DNA from: Bacillota bacterium
GTDB taxonomy: Bacteria > Bacillota > Clostridia > Christensenellales > JAEXRW01
NCBI GenBank assembly: GCA_023454175.1
Contig: JAEXRW010000014.1
Location: forward strand, 23,565 to 87,564
Length of the DNA: 64,000 nucleotides
Reading direction: 5' to 3'
Shown here: positions 18,087 to 26,133 of the stretch, in pieces
Layout of the letters: the number at the start of each line of letters is the position of its first letter
Numbering within the stretch: the first letter of the stretch is position 1
Made by a program: the position numbers and the translations under genes
The notes under the pieces: generated by a model
The model's input: only the letters and a program-made list of their open reading frames with translations
Databases searched by the model: none
What the model was told of the DNA's origin: nothing

Positions 18087-19598
18087 ATGGGAAAGAAATA
18101 CCTCATGGGGCTGGATAACGGCGGCACTGTGGTCAAGGCGGGACTGTACTGCACAGACGGGTCTCTGGCAGCCGAAGCATCGGCACCGGTGGAAAACATC
18201 CTGGGAAAAGGAGGGATCGTGGAGCGGGACATGACTGCGCTATGGCAGATGAACGTACGGGTGATCCGCGAAGCCATCTCGCAGGCGGGCATCGATGCCG
18301 CAGACATCGCGGGGCTATCCATCACAGGCCATGGGAACGGCATCTATCTGGTGAATGAAAACGGGGAACCAGCTGCAAACGGCATCTACTCAAGCGACAC
18401 CCGCGCGAAAGACCATGTTAAAAGATATTACGAAACAGGCGTATTCGACCGCATCAAAGACAGGACGTGCCAGAGCATCTGGGCAGGTCAAATGACACCG
18501 CTGATCGCATGGCTCAAAGACAATAAACCTGACGTACTGGAGAAATCCAAATGGGCGCTGAGCTGCGTGGATTTTATACGTTACCGCCTGACGGGGGAGG
18601 CGTATGGCGAGGCTACCAACATGTCGGGCATCAGCGCGATGAACCTGGACACGGGTGAGTATGACGATCATGCATTGCGGGAAATGGGCATCGCGGAATA
18701 CAAACACCTGCTGCCCCCGATAAAAGGCTCAGCCGAGACCTGCGGGAAGATCACTGCGAAGGCATCCAATGAAACAGGCCTTTCAGAAGGCATGCCTGTG
18801 GCGGGAGGCCTTTTCGACGTATCGGCATGCTCCATTGCCACCGGCCTGACCGACAGTACGAGGCTGTGCGTGATCGCAGGCACCTGGAGCATCAACGAAT
18901 ACGTTGACATAAAGCCCGTTTACTCCAACCTCACAACGTATTACTGCATCGACGGGACTTACCTGATCGGGGAAAACAGCATGACCTCGGCGACGAACCT
19001 GGAGTGGTTCACACGGCAGTTCATGCAGGAGGAACGCACTGCCATGAAGGCCGAGGGGAAGAGCGTTTACGACGCCGCGAACCGGATGGCAGAAACCATT
19101 TCCCCGGAAGAGAGCAATATCATTTTCCTGCCCTTCCTTTTCGGTACCAATGTGAATCCGGATGCCAGGGCGTGTTTTCTAGGCGTATCGAGCTGGCACC
19201 AGAAAGCACATTTGATAAGAGCCGTATATGAAGGGATCGCATTTTGCCACATGGCACACATCGAACAATTGTTGAAATACAGGAGTGAACCGCCGCTGGC
19301 CGTCAGGATCGCCGGTGGCCTGACGAAATCCAATGTGTGGATGCAAATATTTGCAGATACGCTGCAGCTGCCCATCGAAGTCTCGGCCGTGGGCGAACTG
19401 GGCACACTGGGCGCGGCCATGACTGCGGGAGTGGCGACAGGGTGTTTCGCCTCCTACGAAGAAGCAGTCAGAACATATTCAAAGGTAGCATTCACCATCC
19501 AGCCTGATGCCGGGAAAAAGGACCTATACCGCAAGAAATACTGCCTGTACAGCAAGGTGATAGAAGCGCTGGACCCTGTCTGGCGGGAATGGAACTAG
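18087..19598 (+). CDS. FGGY-family carbohydrate kinase, L-xylulokinase (LyxK/YiaP)-like
   Basis: 503 residues of two actin-like domains. N-terminal phosphate motif MGLDNGGTVVKAGLY, then GLSITGHGNGIYLV and SSDTRAKDHV. The catalytic Asp is in GGLFDVSACSIATG (about 247), and the C-terminal FGGY signature region reads VRIAGGLTKSNVWMQIFADT. It follows remembered E. coli LyxK closely in blocks such as LPP-GSAE-CG-ITA and in NLEWFT. It should phosphorylate the imported ketose, or the ketose formed from it, at O-5 to feed the aldolase/epimerase at 20844. RBS GGGAGTGAG precedes the ATG. Other FGGY sugars (rhamnulose, fuculose, erythritol) cannot be excluded. Confidence 0.85.
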   Translation: MGKKYLMGLDNGGTVVKAGLYCTDGSLAAEASAPVENILGKGGIVERDMTALWQMNVRVIREAISQAGIDAADIAGLSITGHGNGIYLVNENGEPAANGIYSSDTRAKDHVKRYYETGVFDRIKDRTCQSIWAGQMTPLIAWLKDNKPDVLEKSKWALSCVDFIRYRLTGEAYGEATNMSGISAMNLDTGEYDDHALREMGIAEYKHLLPPIKGSAETCGKITAKASNETGLSEGMPVAGGLFDVSACSIATGLTDSTRLCVIAGTWSINEYVDIKPVYSNLTTYYCIDGTYLIGENSMTSATNLEWFTRQFMQEERTAMKAEGKSVYDAANRMAETISPEESNIIFLPFLFGTNVNPDARACFLGVSSWHQKAHLIRAVYEGIAFCHMAHIEQLLKYRSEPPLAVRIAGGLTKSNVWMQIFADTLQLPIEVSAVGELGTLGAAMTAGVATGCFASYEEAVRTYSKVAFTIQPDAGKKDLYRKKYCLYSKVIEALDPVWREWN

Positions 19599-19632
19599 AA
19601 ACTAGAGACGGTTCCGCGAGGATACGTTAAGG

Positions 19633-19662
19633 TTGACTATTTGGACAGGTAAAACGTATAAT
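19633..19662 (+). promoter_or_regulatory. Promoter of the SorC-family regulator gene
   Basis: -35 TTGACT (19633-19638), 18-bp spacer, -10 TATAAT (19657-19662), 33 bp before the TTG start codon. The TGACA palindrome of the two presumed target promoters is not present here. Confidence 0.65.
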
Positions 19663-19694
19663 CACATCCAAAGAACAATGGGAGGTGCCAGATA

Positions 19695-20654
19695 TTGGAG
19701 CCGAGATATGATATACAGATCATGGTCCAGGTAGCCCAGATGTATTACTGCGATGGTTATACGCAAGAGCAGATCGCCAAGCAAATAGGCATCTCCCGCT
19801 CATCAATCTCGATGATCCTGTCGGAAGCACGGGAATTCGGCATCGTGGAGATACAAGTGAAAAACCCGCAGGTAAACAACGACGAACTTTCGGAGAGATT
19901 TAAAAGCGCTTTCGGTATCGTCAAATGCTTCGTGGTGCCCACCAGCATCACCAATATAAAAGTGCTCACCAAGATCGTTGCGACGCAGGGCGCCTTTATA
20001 GTGGAGAAGGAGCTCAAAAGCCATACGACCATGGGTGTGGCATGGGGCTCCACGTGTTACGAGTGCATGAGCGCCTTCCGTAATATCAGCAAACTGTACG
20101 ATATCAAAATCGTTCCATTGATCGGGGGGACCCACCGCATCGCTTCAGAGTACCAACTGAATGAGATGGTACGCATCCTGGCCGAAAAGGTCCAGGGAAC
20201 CCCATCCTTCATCTATGCGCCGGCGATGGCAGAGAGCATAGAAGACAGGGAACATTATATAAAGAGCATTTACATGAAAGAGATACTGGAAAGCTGGGCG
20301 AACCTGGATATCGGTATCGTAAGCGTAGGCGCGCCGCCCGAGTATTACAACAGCAAGACCATGTTTGACCCATATATGATGAAGCCCGAGTTTGAACGGC
20401 ATCCCGAACGGAGTGTGGGCGATATCTGCGCGCGCAGATTCAACATCCATGGCGAATTCCTGAAAAACGAATACAACAGCAGGATCATGGGAATAAGCGA
20501 AGACGATCTGCGCAATGCCAAGGAGATCATCTGCATCGCATCGGGGAACCACAAGGTGCTCTCGATACTGGGCGCATTACGAACGAAGACCATCGGTACG
20601 TTCATCACCGACGAAAACACGGCACTTAACGTACTGGAAGTGGCGAATGCCTGA
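19695..20654 (+). CDS. SorC/DeoR-type sugar-binding transcriptional regulator
   Basis: 319 residues with an N-terminal helix-turn-helix (about 8-50: VAQMYYCDGYTQEQIAKQIG, then SRSSISMILSEAREFGIVEI) and the SorC sugar-binding domain from about 60 to the end (GVAWGSTCYECMSAF, VPLIGGTH, ASGNHKVLSILGALRTKTIGTF). The start is TTG, supported by GGAGGTG seven bases upstream. SorC proteins bind phosphorylated sugars, here probably the product of the adjacent FGGY kinase. The similar palindromes over the -35 boxes at 10156 and 20755 flank this gene and are its likely operators. Confidence 0.9.
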   Translation: MEPRYDIQIMVQVAQMYYCDGYTQEQIAKQIGISRSSISMILSEAREFGIVEIQVKNPQVNNDELSERFKSAFGIVKCFVVPTSITNIKVLTKIVATQGAFIVEKELKSHTTMGVAWGSTCYECMSAFRNISKLYDIKIVPLIGGTHRIASEYQLNEMVRILAEKVQGTPSFIYAPAMAESIEDREHYIKSIYMKEILESWANLDIGIVSVGAPPEYYNSKTMFDPYMMKPEFERHPERSVGDICARRFNIHGEFLKNEYNSRIMGISEDDLRNAKEIICIASGNHKVLSILGALRTKTIGTFITDENTALNVLEVANA

Positions 20655-20754
20655 ATCCATTTGACCAAATTGCTTTGGATACTTTTCCGTATATCTCAAT
20701 TCAATAACGGCAGCAGACCTGTATGCAATGAAGAAAAGGACCATACCCCAGCCT

Positions 20755-20783
20755 TGACAAATGTCATGACAATAGTTATTATT
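20755..20783 (+). promoter_or_regulatory. Promoter and candidate operator of the class II aldolase gene
   Basis: -35 TTGACA (20755-20760), 17-bp spacer, -10 TATTAT (20778-20783). The -35 is followed by AATGTCATG, recreating the near-palindrome TGACAAATGTCA seen (as TGACATATGTCA) at 10157-10168. Confidence 0.75.
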
Positions 20784-20843
20784 AGTGCATGAGATATGGA
20801 CAACTTCTATAGCAATCATTTTTTTTTCAAGGGGGATCCATAA

Positions 20844-21488
20844 ATGTTTGAACAGGACAAATCAGAGATAATCAGCGCCGCACTGGAGATCAAGCATTAC
20901 GGTCTCATCAGTCTCTCAGGCGGGAATGTAAGCGTACGCAAAAAAAGCGGTGAGATCATCGTTACCCCATCCGGCATGGCCTATGAGGGGATGAAGGAAA
21001 GCGACCTGATCGTCCTGAGCCCCAAAGGAGAACGCATCGAGGGAACGCTCCGCGAGTCCGTGGATACAATAGCACTGCTGTATATCTACGAACGGATGCC
21101 GGATGTCAACGCCATCATACACACCCACCAACCCTACGCCACAGCTGTGGGGCTGATCGGCAATGTATTTCCCGTAGCGGTAACGACCCTGGCCAACGTG
21201 ACGCTGGGCGAGGTGAACGTGGCGCCTTACAGTTCCCCGGCCAGCCTGGAAATGGGGATCCAGACGGTGGAATATATCAACGGCAAGCGCGCCGTAATCC
21301 TGAAGCATCACGGCGTAGTCACAGTAGGCCCTACCCTGAAAGACGCGCTGTACGCGGCGGTATACATGGAAGACGCCGCAAAAACGTATCTGGCCGCAAA
21401 GGCTGCAGGGAACATCACGCTTATGACGCCGGAACAGGTGGATAATGCGGTAGAGGTATTTAAAGACTACGGGCAAAAAAAGAAATAA
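20844..21488 (+). CDS. Class II aldolase/epimerase (FucA/AraD family)
   Basis: 214 residues, the size of L-fuculose-phosphate aldolase. Zn ligands are visible as IHTHQPYAT and KHHGVVTVG, the phosphate-binding loop as LSGGNVSVRK and TPSGMAYEG. At the position of the catalytic Glu73 of FucA this protein has Asp (RESVDTIALLY), as AraD has Asp76. The Asp120 of AraD (THAD) is replaced by Asn (TLAN), while the FucA-like APYSS stretch with its Tyr is kept. It should act on the phosphorylated ketose from the FGGY kinase, either by aldol cleavage to dihydroxyacetone phosphate and an aldehyde or by epimerisation. It has its own promoter and terminator. Confidence 0.85.
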   Translation: MFEQDKSEIISAALEIKHYGLISLSGGNVSVRKKSGEIIVTPSGMAYEGMKESDLIVLSPKGERIEGTLRESVDTIALLYIYERMPDVNAIIHTHQPYATAVGLIGNVFPVAVTTLANVTLGEVNVAPYSSPASLEMGIQTVEYINGKRAVILKHHGVVTVGPTLKDALYAAVYMEDAAKTYLAAKAAGNITLMTPEQVDNAVEVFKDYGQKKK

Positions 21489-21492
21489 ACGG

Positions 21493-21525
21493 GGAGCATG
21501 GGGACGAACCTCATGCTCTTTTTTT
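21493..21525 (+). terminator. Rho-independent terminator after the aldolase gene
   Basis: GAGCATGGGG pairs with CCTCATGCTC with one mismatch around a short loop, followed by seven T. The repeat element described next begins directly at the T tract. Confidence 0.85.
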
Positions 21526-21923
21526 ATACCACCGGCCTGGCCGGTGGTATAAAAAGCTGACAGCTGTGAACAGAGGCAGCAAACTCTTATAAGCAGGAAA
21601 GCCATTAAAGAAGCACATCCCCTGCACCGCTACAAAGTTTTAACCGGAACCTTTGTTTTACGCGGTGCGCCTCCCATGATGGAAGCAACCGGGAGGTTAA
21701 AACGTTACAAACGTTGCAAGGGAAAGAATAGGCAGGGCGCTGCGCTCAGCTACAGACGCTCCACTGGGGCCTCTGCTTTACGCTTCGCGTCTGCGCAGGC
21801 CACGCACGCCTTCACTGTACGGCCTGAGGACAAATGTATCAAAATATGTATTGAGATATATACTCCTGCGCAACTGGAGGAACGCCGGGTGTCTTAAGAC
21901 ACTGCCGGCAACCTGCCCTTATA
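21526..21923. mobile_element. Repeat element copy 1: hairpin-ended, non-coding (IS200/IS605-like non-autonomous)
   Basis: It starts with a near-perfect hairpin (12-bp arms ATACCACCGGCC and GGCCGGTGGTAT around one T, 21526-21550), then about 370 bp homologous in patches to 45439-45824. Shared blocks: AAAAAGCT after the hairpin, GCCATTAAAGAAGC, a 74-bp core (21728-21801) differing at only four positions, and GTGTCTTAAGACA with GCCCTTATA near the right end. The right-end hairpin of copy 2 is missing here, so this copy looks truncated. No transposase or TnpB frame is present. Hairpin ends without inverted repeats or target duplication fit IS200/IS605-derived elements. This is inference from structure, not from a database match. 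Confidence 0.6.
21728..21801 (+). ncRNA. Conserved core of repeat copy 1, possible structured RNA
   Basis: Contains GCTCC-ACT-GGGGC and ACGC-TTC-GCGT, two small hairpins. In copy 2 the first reads GCTCC-ACT-GGAGC, so the difference keeps pairing through a G-U wobble. In the second hairpin the outer pair is lost but CGC/GCG stays. Conservation with structure-neutral change suggests an RNA, perhaps an omega-RNA-like guide scaffold of a lost TnpB/IscB element. Confidence 0.4.
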
Positions 21924-22060
21924 TAACTGTATACTGAGAAGAGATCACGCCGAGAATAATGAGCCCTTTATTATCCCGTACAGGAAAGCGAAAGCAGTAT
22001 GCCCGCCTATGACAGGTGCTGACCAGTATCACCGCTATTAAACGCAAGAATAGGTAACCG

Positions 22061-22795
22061 CTATTCCTTATATTGCGAAGGGGTTACACCACAGTAATTT
22101 TTAAAGCATTTGCTGAAATAGAATGGATCAATAAAGCCTGTTTTTTCAGCAATTTCCTTGATCGTAAGATTTGTATCTTTTAGCATGGATTTTGCAGTTT
22201 TTATCCGGTAATCAATCAGGTATTTGATCGGAGAAATACCTGTATGTTCTTTGAATATTTTTGTCAGATACGATGCTGAAAAATTATACTCTGCGGCAAT
22301 TTGGGTAAAATTAATCTCCTTCGCGTAATTCATCTGAAGATACTGTACAACGCTCTTCACAATATTCTCTGTGGATGTTTCCCGTTCGGAGTTCAACTGT
22401 GCATGCTCCGATAAGAGCTCATCTTTTATTTTCCGTAAAGTCTTCGATAATTCAAATTTATTCAAAGGCTTTAACAGATAGTCAAAAACCTTGAACTTCA
22501 TTGCTGTTTTGGCATACTCAAAATCATTGAAACCACTGATGATCACGCAGCGAACATGCGGGCTGCTGGTGTATACGTGCTCAACAAGGGCCAGTCCGTC
22601 CATAAGCGGCATTTTTATATCGGTGAAAAGAACGTGAGGATTATGCTGATCTACTCCTGTGAGCGCAGAGTGTCCATCGTAACAAACAGCGACAACTTCG
22701 AAAGAAGGATCACAGGAGGCGATATTTTTGGCAATATTATTCGCGATAAGCTTTTCATCTTCGGCAACAATGACCCTGAAAATATTACTTGGCAT
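22061..22795 (-). CDS. Response regulator, REC plus AraC-type HTH (YesN-like)
   Basis: 244 residues: receiver domain 1-120 with acidic residues AEDE (11-14), phosphoacceptor Asp59 in FTDIKMPLMDG and Lys in YLLKPLNKFEL, then a two-HTH AraC domain (about 140-244) with FSASYLTKIFKEHTG and the second-helix signature SKCFKNYCGVTPSQY. It overlaps the kinase gene by 11 bases and is co-translated with it. Its likely targets are the two promoters at 24589 and 28453, which share TACAT repeats spaced 22 bp, the usual AraC direct-repeat geometry. Activation of the carbohydrate locus to the right is the simplest reading. Confidence 0.92.
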   Translation of the reverse strand: MPSNIFRVIVAEDEKLIANNIAKNIASCDPSFEVVAVCYDGHSALTGVDQHNPHVLFTDIKMPLMDGLALVEHVYTSSPHVRCVIISGFNDFEYAKTAMKFKVFDYLLKPLNKFELSKTLRKIKDELLSEHAQLNSERETSTENIVKSVVQYLQMNYAKEINFTQIAAEYNFSASYLTKIFKEHTGISPIKYLIDYRIKTAKSMLKDTNLTIKEIAEKTGFIDPFYFSKCFKNYCGVTPSQYKE

Positions 22796-24557
22796 AGGGA
22801 CCTCCTACTGTAATGCTTGCACCGCCATCCCTGATGTTTTCTATTTTGAAGACAGTATCACTGCCATACAGGATCTTAAAGCGAAGATATATATTCAAAA
22901 GGCCCATGCCCTTGATCTCCAATGAAGGAAGCAGTCCTGTGGAATCGATCTCCTTGACTTTGTTTTCAATAACGGACAGGGACCTGGCACTGAATCCTGG
23001 CCCGTTATCCGTTACAGTGATCAGGTATTTGCCATGGCTGACCCTTCCTTTTATATGGATGCGGTAGGGAGGCAGTTTCGTCGTACAAAACTTTACGGAG
23101 TTTTCGACAAGCGGCTGGATACACAACTTGGGAACTCGTAGAGCATTCATATGATCAGGGATATCGATGCTGTAGAACAAATCATGATCATGCCTGATGG
23201 ACATACATACAAGGAAATCTTTCGTATAGGTGATTTCGTCCGCAAGCGAAACAGTCGCTTCGGTGTCCGAAGAGATGTACCGGAGAATATTGGACATGGA
23301 CTGGCACATGATCACGATCTCTTTATCCATATTTGCATCCGCCATACTTTGGATCGTCTGAAGACTATTAAAAAGGAAATGCGGATTCATCTGAGACTGG
23401 AGTGCAAGCATTTTTGACTGCATCTCCTGATTTTTCAACAAAAGCTGCTTATTGAGGCTGTCCACCAGCTTGTGCTGCATATCGATGAAGCTATCATACA
23501 GGACGTTCAATTCGATCGTTTTGGTATGGAGGTTGGTTTTGGTCATATAGCCATCCAGGCTGATGTGCTGCATTTCACGGTAAATACGGTTTATCGGAAC
23601 GGTTATCCGATTGGCTGCAAAATATGAAAGGATAAACGCAATCACCAAAGAAAAAATCGTCAGCAGGACTACACTCAATATATAGCTTGTCGTGGGCATA
23701 AACAGGGCATTTTCGCTGATGACGATGGCAGTCAAAATGCCATCATCCGATTTTACAAATGTAACATAACCGTTTGAACTGCCGCCTGCAACCTTAATGA
23801 AATCAGCAGACGGATCTGAACCACCAATACGGTCGAATACATAACGGTATCTGTCCTGGTCCGAACCATCGGGGTAAATCATTTTACCATGACCGTCAAA
23901 TACCAGTACCTGCTCACCGGAAACACTTTTATAAGAAACAGCCTGGGATAAAATCTGCCTGACGGATTTTTTCACTTCGATGTATCCCAGGACGTTATTA
24001 TAACTGCCGAAATATTTCCGGGAGAGTGAAATGAATCGTTTGCCATATTCATCTGTGGTATACCTGGATATATAGGGATCCTCGCCTTCATAAGAGAGAA
24101 CCCTGCTGCCGTTGCTGCTTTTTGCAGTTTCATACCAGGGCATTTGTTCCACCGGGTAACGGTAGGCGCCGTTATACAAGCCCGATGCGATGACACTGCC
24201 TGTATTGGAGTATAGATTTGCCTGGTCAACAAGCCTGTTTGGCCCAATACTGTTTCCGATGAGCTCGTTCAGGGATTTCGTTTTTTCATAATCATTTTGA
24301 TCGACCAGATAATTATTGTATGCATCCCTGATCAAGGAAGAATAGGCGATATTCAAGGAAACCAAATTCATCTGCTTGATCTCCCGCTCCATCGATTCAG
24401 TAAGCGAAACGCAGTTTTGCCTCAAGGCTGCAAACGTCCGTGAATTGATTTTCTGTGATTCGGTTGAGATCAAGTAAGTGGACAAAATCAGAAATGGAAT
24501 CAACATGATCAATGAATATGTTACTATCATATTAAATTTGATCGTATTTCTTTGCAT
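22785..24557 (-). CDS. Sensor histidine kinase (YesM-like, HisKA_6 type)
   Basis: 590 residues from the ATG at 24557, preceded by GGTGGGG; an in-frame start at 24593 adds 12 residues without an RBS. Two membrane helices (about 10-30 and 285-310) enclose an extracellular dCache-like sensor. A HAMP region follows, then the kinase core with the phosphoacceptor His in QMNPHFLFNSL (about 390) and ATPase motifs LCIQPLVENSVKFCT (N box), VTDNGPGF (G1) and GMGLLNIYLRFKILYG (G2). It is divergent from the binding-protein gene at 24720 and is likely the sensor for the oligosaccharide handled there. Confidence 0.92.
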   Translation of the reverse strand: MQRNTIKFNMIVTYSLIMLIPFLILSTYLISTESQKINSRTFAALRQNCVSLTESMEREIKQMNLVSLNIAYSSLIRDAYNNYLVDQNDYEKTKSLNELIGNSIGPNRLVDQANLYSNTGSVIASGLYNGAYRYPVEQMPWYETAKSSNGSRVLSYEGEDPYISRYTTDEYGKRFISLSRKYFGSYNNVLGYIEVKKSVRQILSQAVSYKSVSGEQVLVFDGHGKMIYPDGSDQDRYRYVFDRIGGSDPSADFIKVAGGSSNGYVTFVKSDDGILTAIVISENALFMPTTSYILSVVLLTIFSLVIAFILSYFAANRITVPINRIYREMQHISLDGYMTKTNLHTKTIELNVLYDSFIDMQHKLVDSLNKQLLLKNQEMQSKMLALQSQMNPHFLFNSLQTIQSMADANMDKEIVIMCQSMSNILRYISSDTEATVSLADEITYTKDFLVCMSIRHDHDLFYSIDIPDHMNALRVPKLCIQPLVENSVKFCTTKLPPYRIHIKGRVSHGKYLITVTDNGPGFSARSLSVIENKVKEIDSTGLLPSLEIKGMGLLNIYLRFKILYGSDTVFKIENIRDGGASITVGGPYAK

Positions 24558-24588
24558 AATGCAACCCCACCAGAAGAAGTGAAAAAAG

Positions 24589-24643
24589 TACATGAATCAC
24601 ACATGTATATTACATTCCATGTAAACGAATGCATATATATAAT
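24589..24643 (+). promoter_or_regulatory. YesN-type promoter of the binding-protein gene
   Basis: TACATG at 24589 and TACATT at 24611 are direct repeats 22 bp apart. Each is also half of an inverted repeat (TACATG-N7-CATGTA; TACAT-TCC-ATGTA). The proximal copy overlaps a weak -35 (TTCCAT, 24615-24620), and -10 TATAAT follows at 24638-24643 with a 17-bp spacer. The weak -35 and upstream repeats fit an activator of AraC type. The same layout recurs at 28453-28507. Confidence 0.75.
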
Positions 24644-24719
24644 TTTTTTGTCAGGTTGCAAAACCATTATACCCGGAAGAAAAAACTTTTGTCAATTGAT
24701 TAAGGAGGGAAAGAGAAAG

Positions 24720-26063
24720 ATGAGAAAGATCGTACTATTTTTGCTGGCGGCGGTAATGGTGCTGTCACTCGTATCCTGCGGCACTGCGCCAGCAACCAGC
24801 CAACAGCCAACCACGGCGCCGACCCAGGCAACAACAGCGCCAACCGAACCTGCAAAGCAGGATATTACACTCACGTTTATGGCCAGCAATGACTGGATCC
24901 AGCAAGCTGAGCTCGATCTCGCGAAGAAATTCACGGAAGAGACGGGAATCAAAGTGGATTACCAGATCGTACCCTCGGACCAGTATCCGAACCTTTTGAC
25001 AACCAAACTCAATTCCGGCGAGTGCACCGATATCTTCGGTTCCCAAGCAGGCAGATTTGACATTGTAAACACCCTGAACGTGGAAAAGAACGCGGTCGAC
25101 CTTTCAGGCGACGCCTGGACAGGGACGCTCGAAAAAACCGCGGCTACTGAAGTGTCCGTGAATGGGAAAGTGTACGGACAGCCAATGGCAGATACATCCG
25201 CCGTATGGGCCATCGCATACAACAAGAAAATCTTTACCCAACTGGGATTGGCAATCCCCAAAACCTGGGCTGAGTTTACAGCAGTCTGCGACAAGATCAA
25301 GGCAAGCGGCGCAACACCCATCTACGAGCCCGTATCCGATGGCTGGCACCATGTCCTGTGGTTCTGCGAACTGGGCGCCGCATATGACAAAGCCGAGCCC
25401 GGCCTGGTGGACAAGCTCAACAGCAACCAGTCAAAACTCGCTGACAGCGCGATCATGAAAACAGCGATCGGCCAGATCAAGGAAATGGTGGACAAGGGAT
25501 ACTGGGGCAAAAACTACATGGCGAACGCGTATGCCGACCAGGCGAAGAATATCGCATCCGGCAAATATGCGATGTCGTTAGCCAACCAGGGCCTCCCCCA
25601 ACTGGTTGCGGATGAGAAAAAGGATCTCACAGCGGATGATATCGGCTTCTTCGTAATGCCGATAGCTGAAAACCAAATCCTCAATGTGAATCCCGTGTGC
25701 CCGACCCGGTTCATCTACTCGGGGTCCAAGAACATTGAAGCTGCCAAACAGTATCTGGCCTTCCTGGCAAAACCCGAAAACCTGCAGTACATGATCGACA
25801 ACGTAGCCAAATTCCAAAACCTGCCTTACACCGGATTGAAGCCCAAGTATGCAGGCACGATCAAGGAATTCTATGACACCTACAAAGATCAGGGCACGGT
25901 GCTCCAGACAGCTGTGAAATACGTAAATCCGCAGTGGATGGAGATCGGCAAAGAGATCGTGACCGTGATACAGGGGAAGGCAGACGCGGCAAAGATGCTG
26001 GCAAACATGGACAAGAACAGGGCAGACCAGGCAACAGCTGCAAAAGACCCGGCGTGGAAATAA
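24720..26063 (+). CDS. Carbohydrate ABC transporter substrate-binding lipoprotein (family 1)
   Basis: 447 residues from the ATG at 24720, which follows AAGGAGG and gives a clear lipoprotein signal with Cys20 in LVSCGT; the longer frame from 24552 runs through the promoter. A Thr/Pro/Gln-rich linker (about 22-45) precedes the SBP_bac_1 fold: DITLTFMASNDWIQQAELDLA, GIKVDYQIVPSDQYPNLL, VWAIAYNKKIFTQLGLAIPK and WHHVLWFCELGAAY, all usual for CUT1 oligosaccharide binders. The permeases that should serve it lie beyond the GH95 gene, at 28612 and 29490. Aromatic residues in the cleft region suit a sugar ligand. Confidence 0.92.
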   Translation: MRKIVLFLLAAVMVLSLVSCGTAPATSQQPTTAPTQATTAPTEPAKQDITLTFMASNDWIQQAELDLAKKFTEETGIKVDYQIVPSDQYPNLLTTKLNSGECTDIFGSQAGRFDIVNTLNVEKNAVDLSGDAWTGTLEKTAATEVSVNGKVYGQPMADTSAVWAIAYNKKIFTQLGLAIPKTWAEFTAVCDKIKASGATPIYEPVSDGWHHVLWFCELGAAYDKAEPGLVDKLNSNQSKLADSAIMKTAIGQIKEMVDKGYWGKNYMANAYADQAKNIASGKYAMSLANQGLPQLVADEKKDLTADDIGFFVMPIAENQILNVNPVCPTRFIYSGSKNIEAAKQYLAFLAKPENLQYMIDNVAKFQNLPYTGLKPKYAGTIKEFYDTYKDQGTVLQTAVKYVNPQWMEIGKEIVTVIQGKADAAKMLANMDKNRADQATAAKDPAWK

Positions 26064-26081
26064 CCATTCAATCAAATCTAA

Positions 26082-26109
26082 AAGGGGCGGGCTCAACGGC
26101 CTGCCCCTT
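26082..26109 (+). terminator. Intercistronic hairpin after the binding-protein gene
   Basis: AAGGGGCGGGC pairs with GCCTGCCCCTT (one mismatch), with no run of T after it. It lies between the binding-protein and GH95 genes and probably sets their relative expression, as after the other two binding-protein genes. Confidence 0.6.
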
Positions 26110-26133
26110 ATTCATTATTTAGAGAGGATTCAT

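Noticed and set aside
10303..21488. Interpretation as an AI-2 (Lsr) quorum-signal system because of RbsB-like binding protein, FGGY kinase and SorC regulator
   Set aside because: Only one permease gene is present, LsrF/LsrG-like genes are missing, and the kinase resembles LyxK more than LsrK.
21676..21897. Small open frame inside repeat copy 1
   Set aside because: The same frame is not kept in copy 2 and the sequence conservation is at RNA level, so it is not treated as protein-coding.
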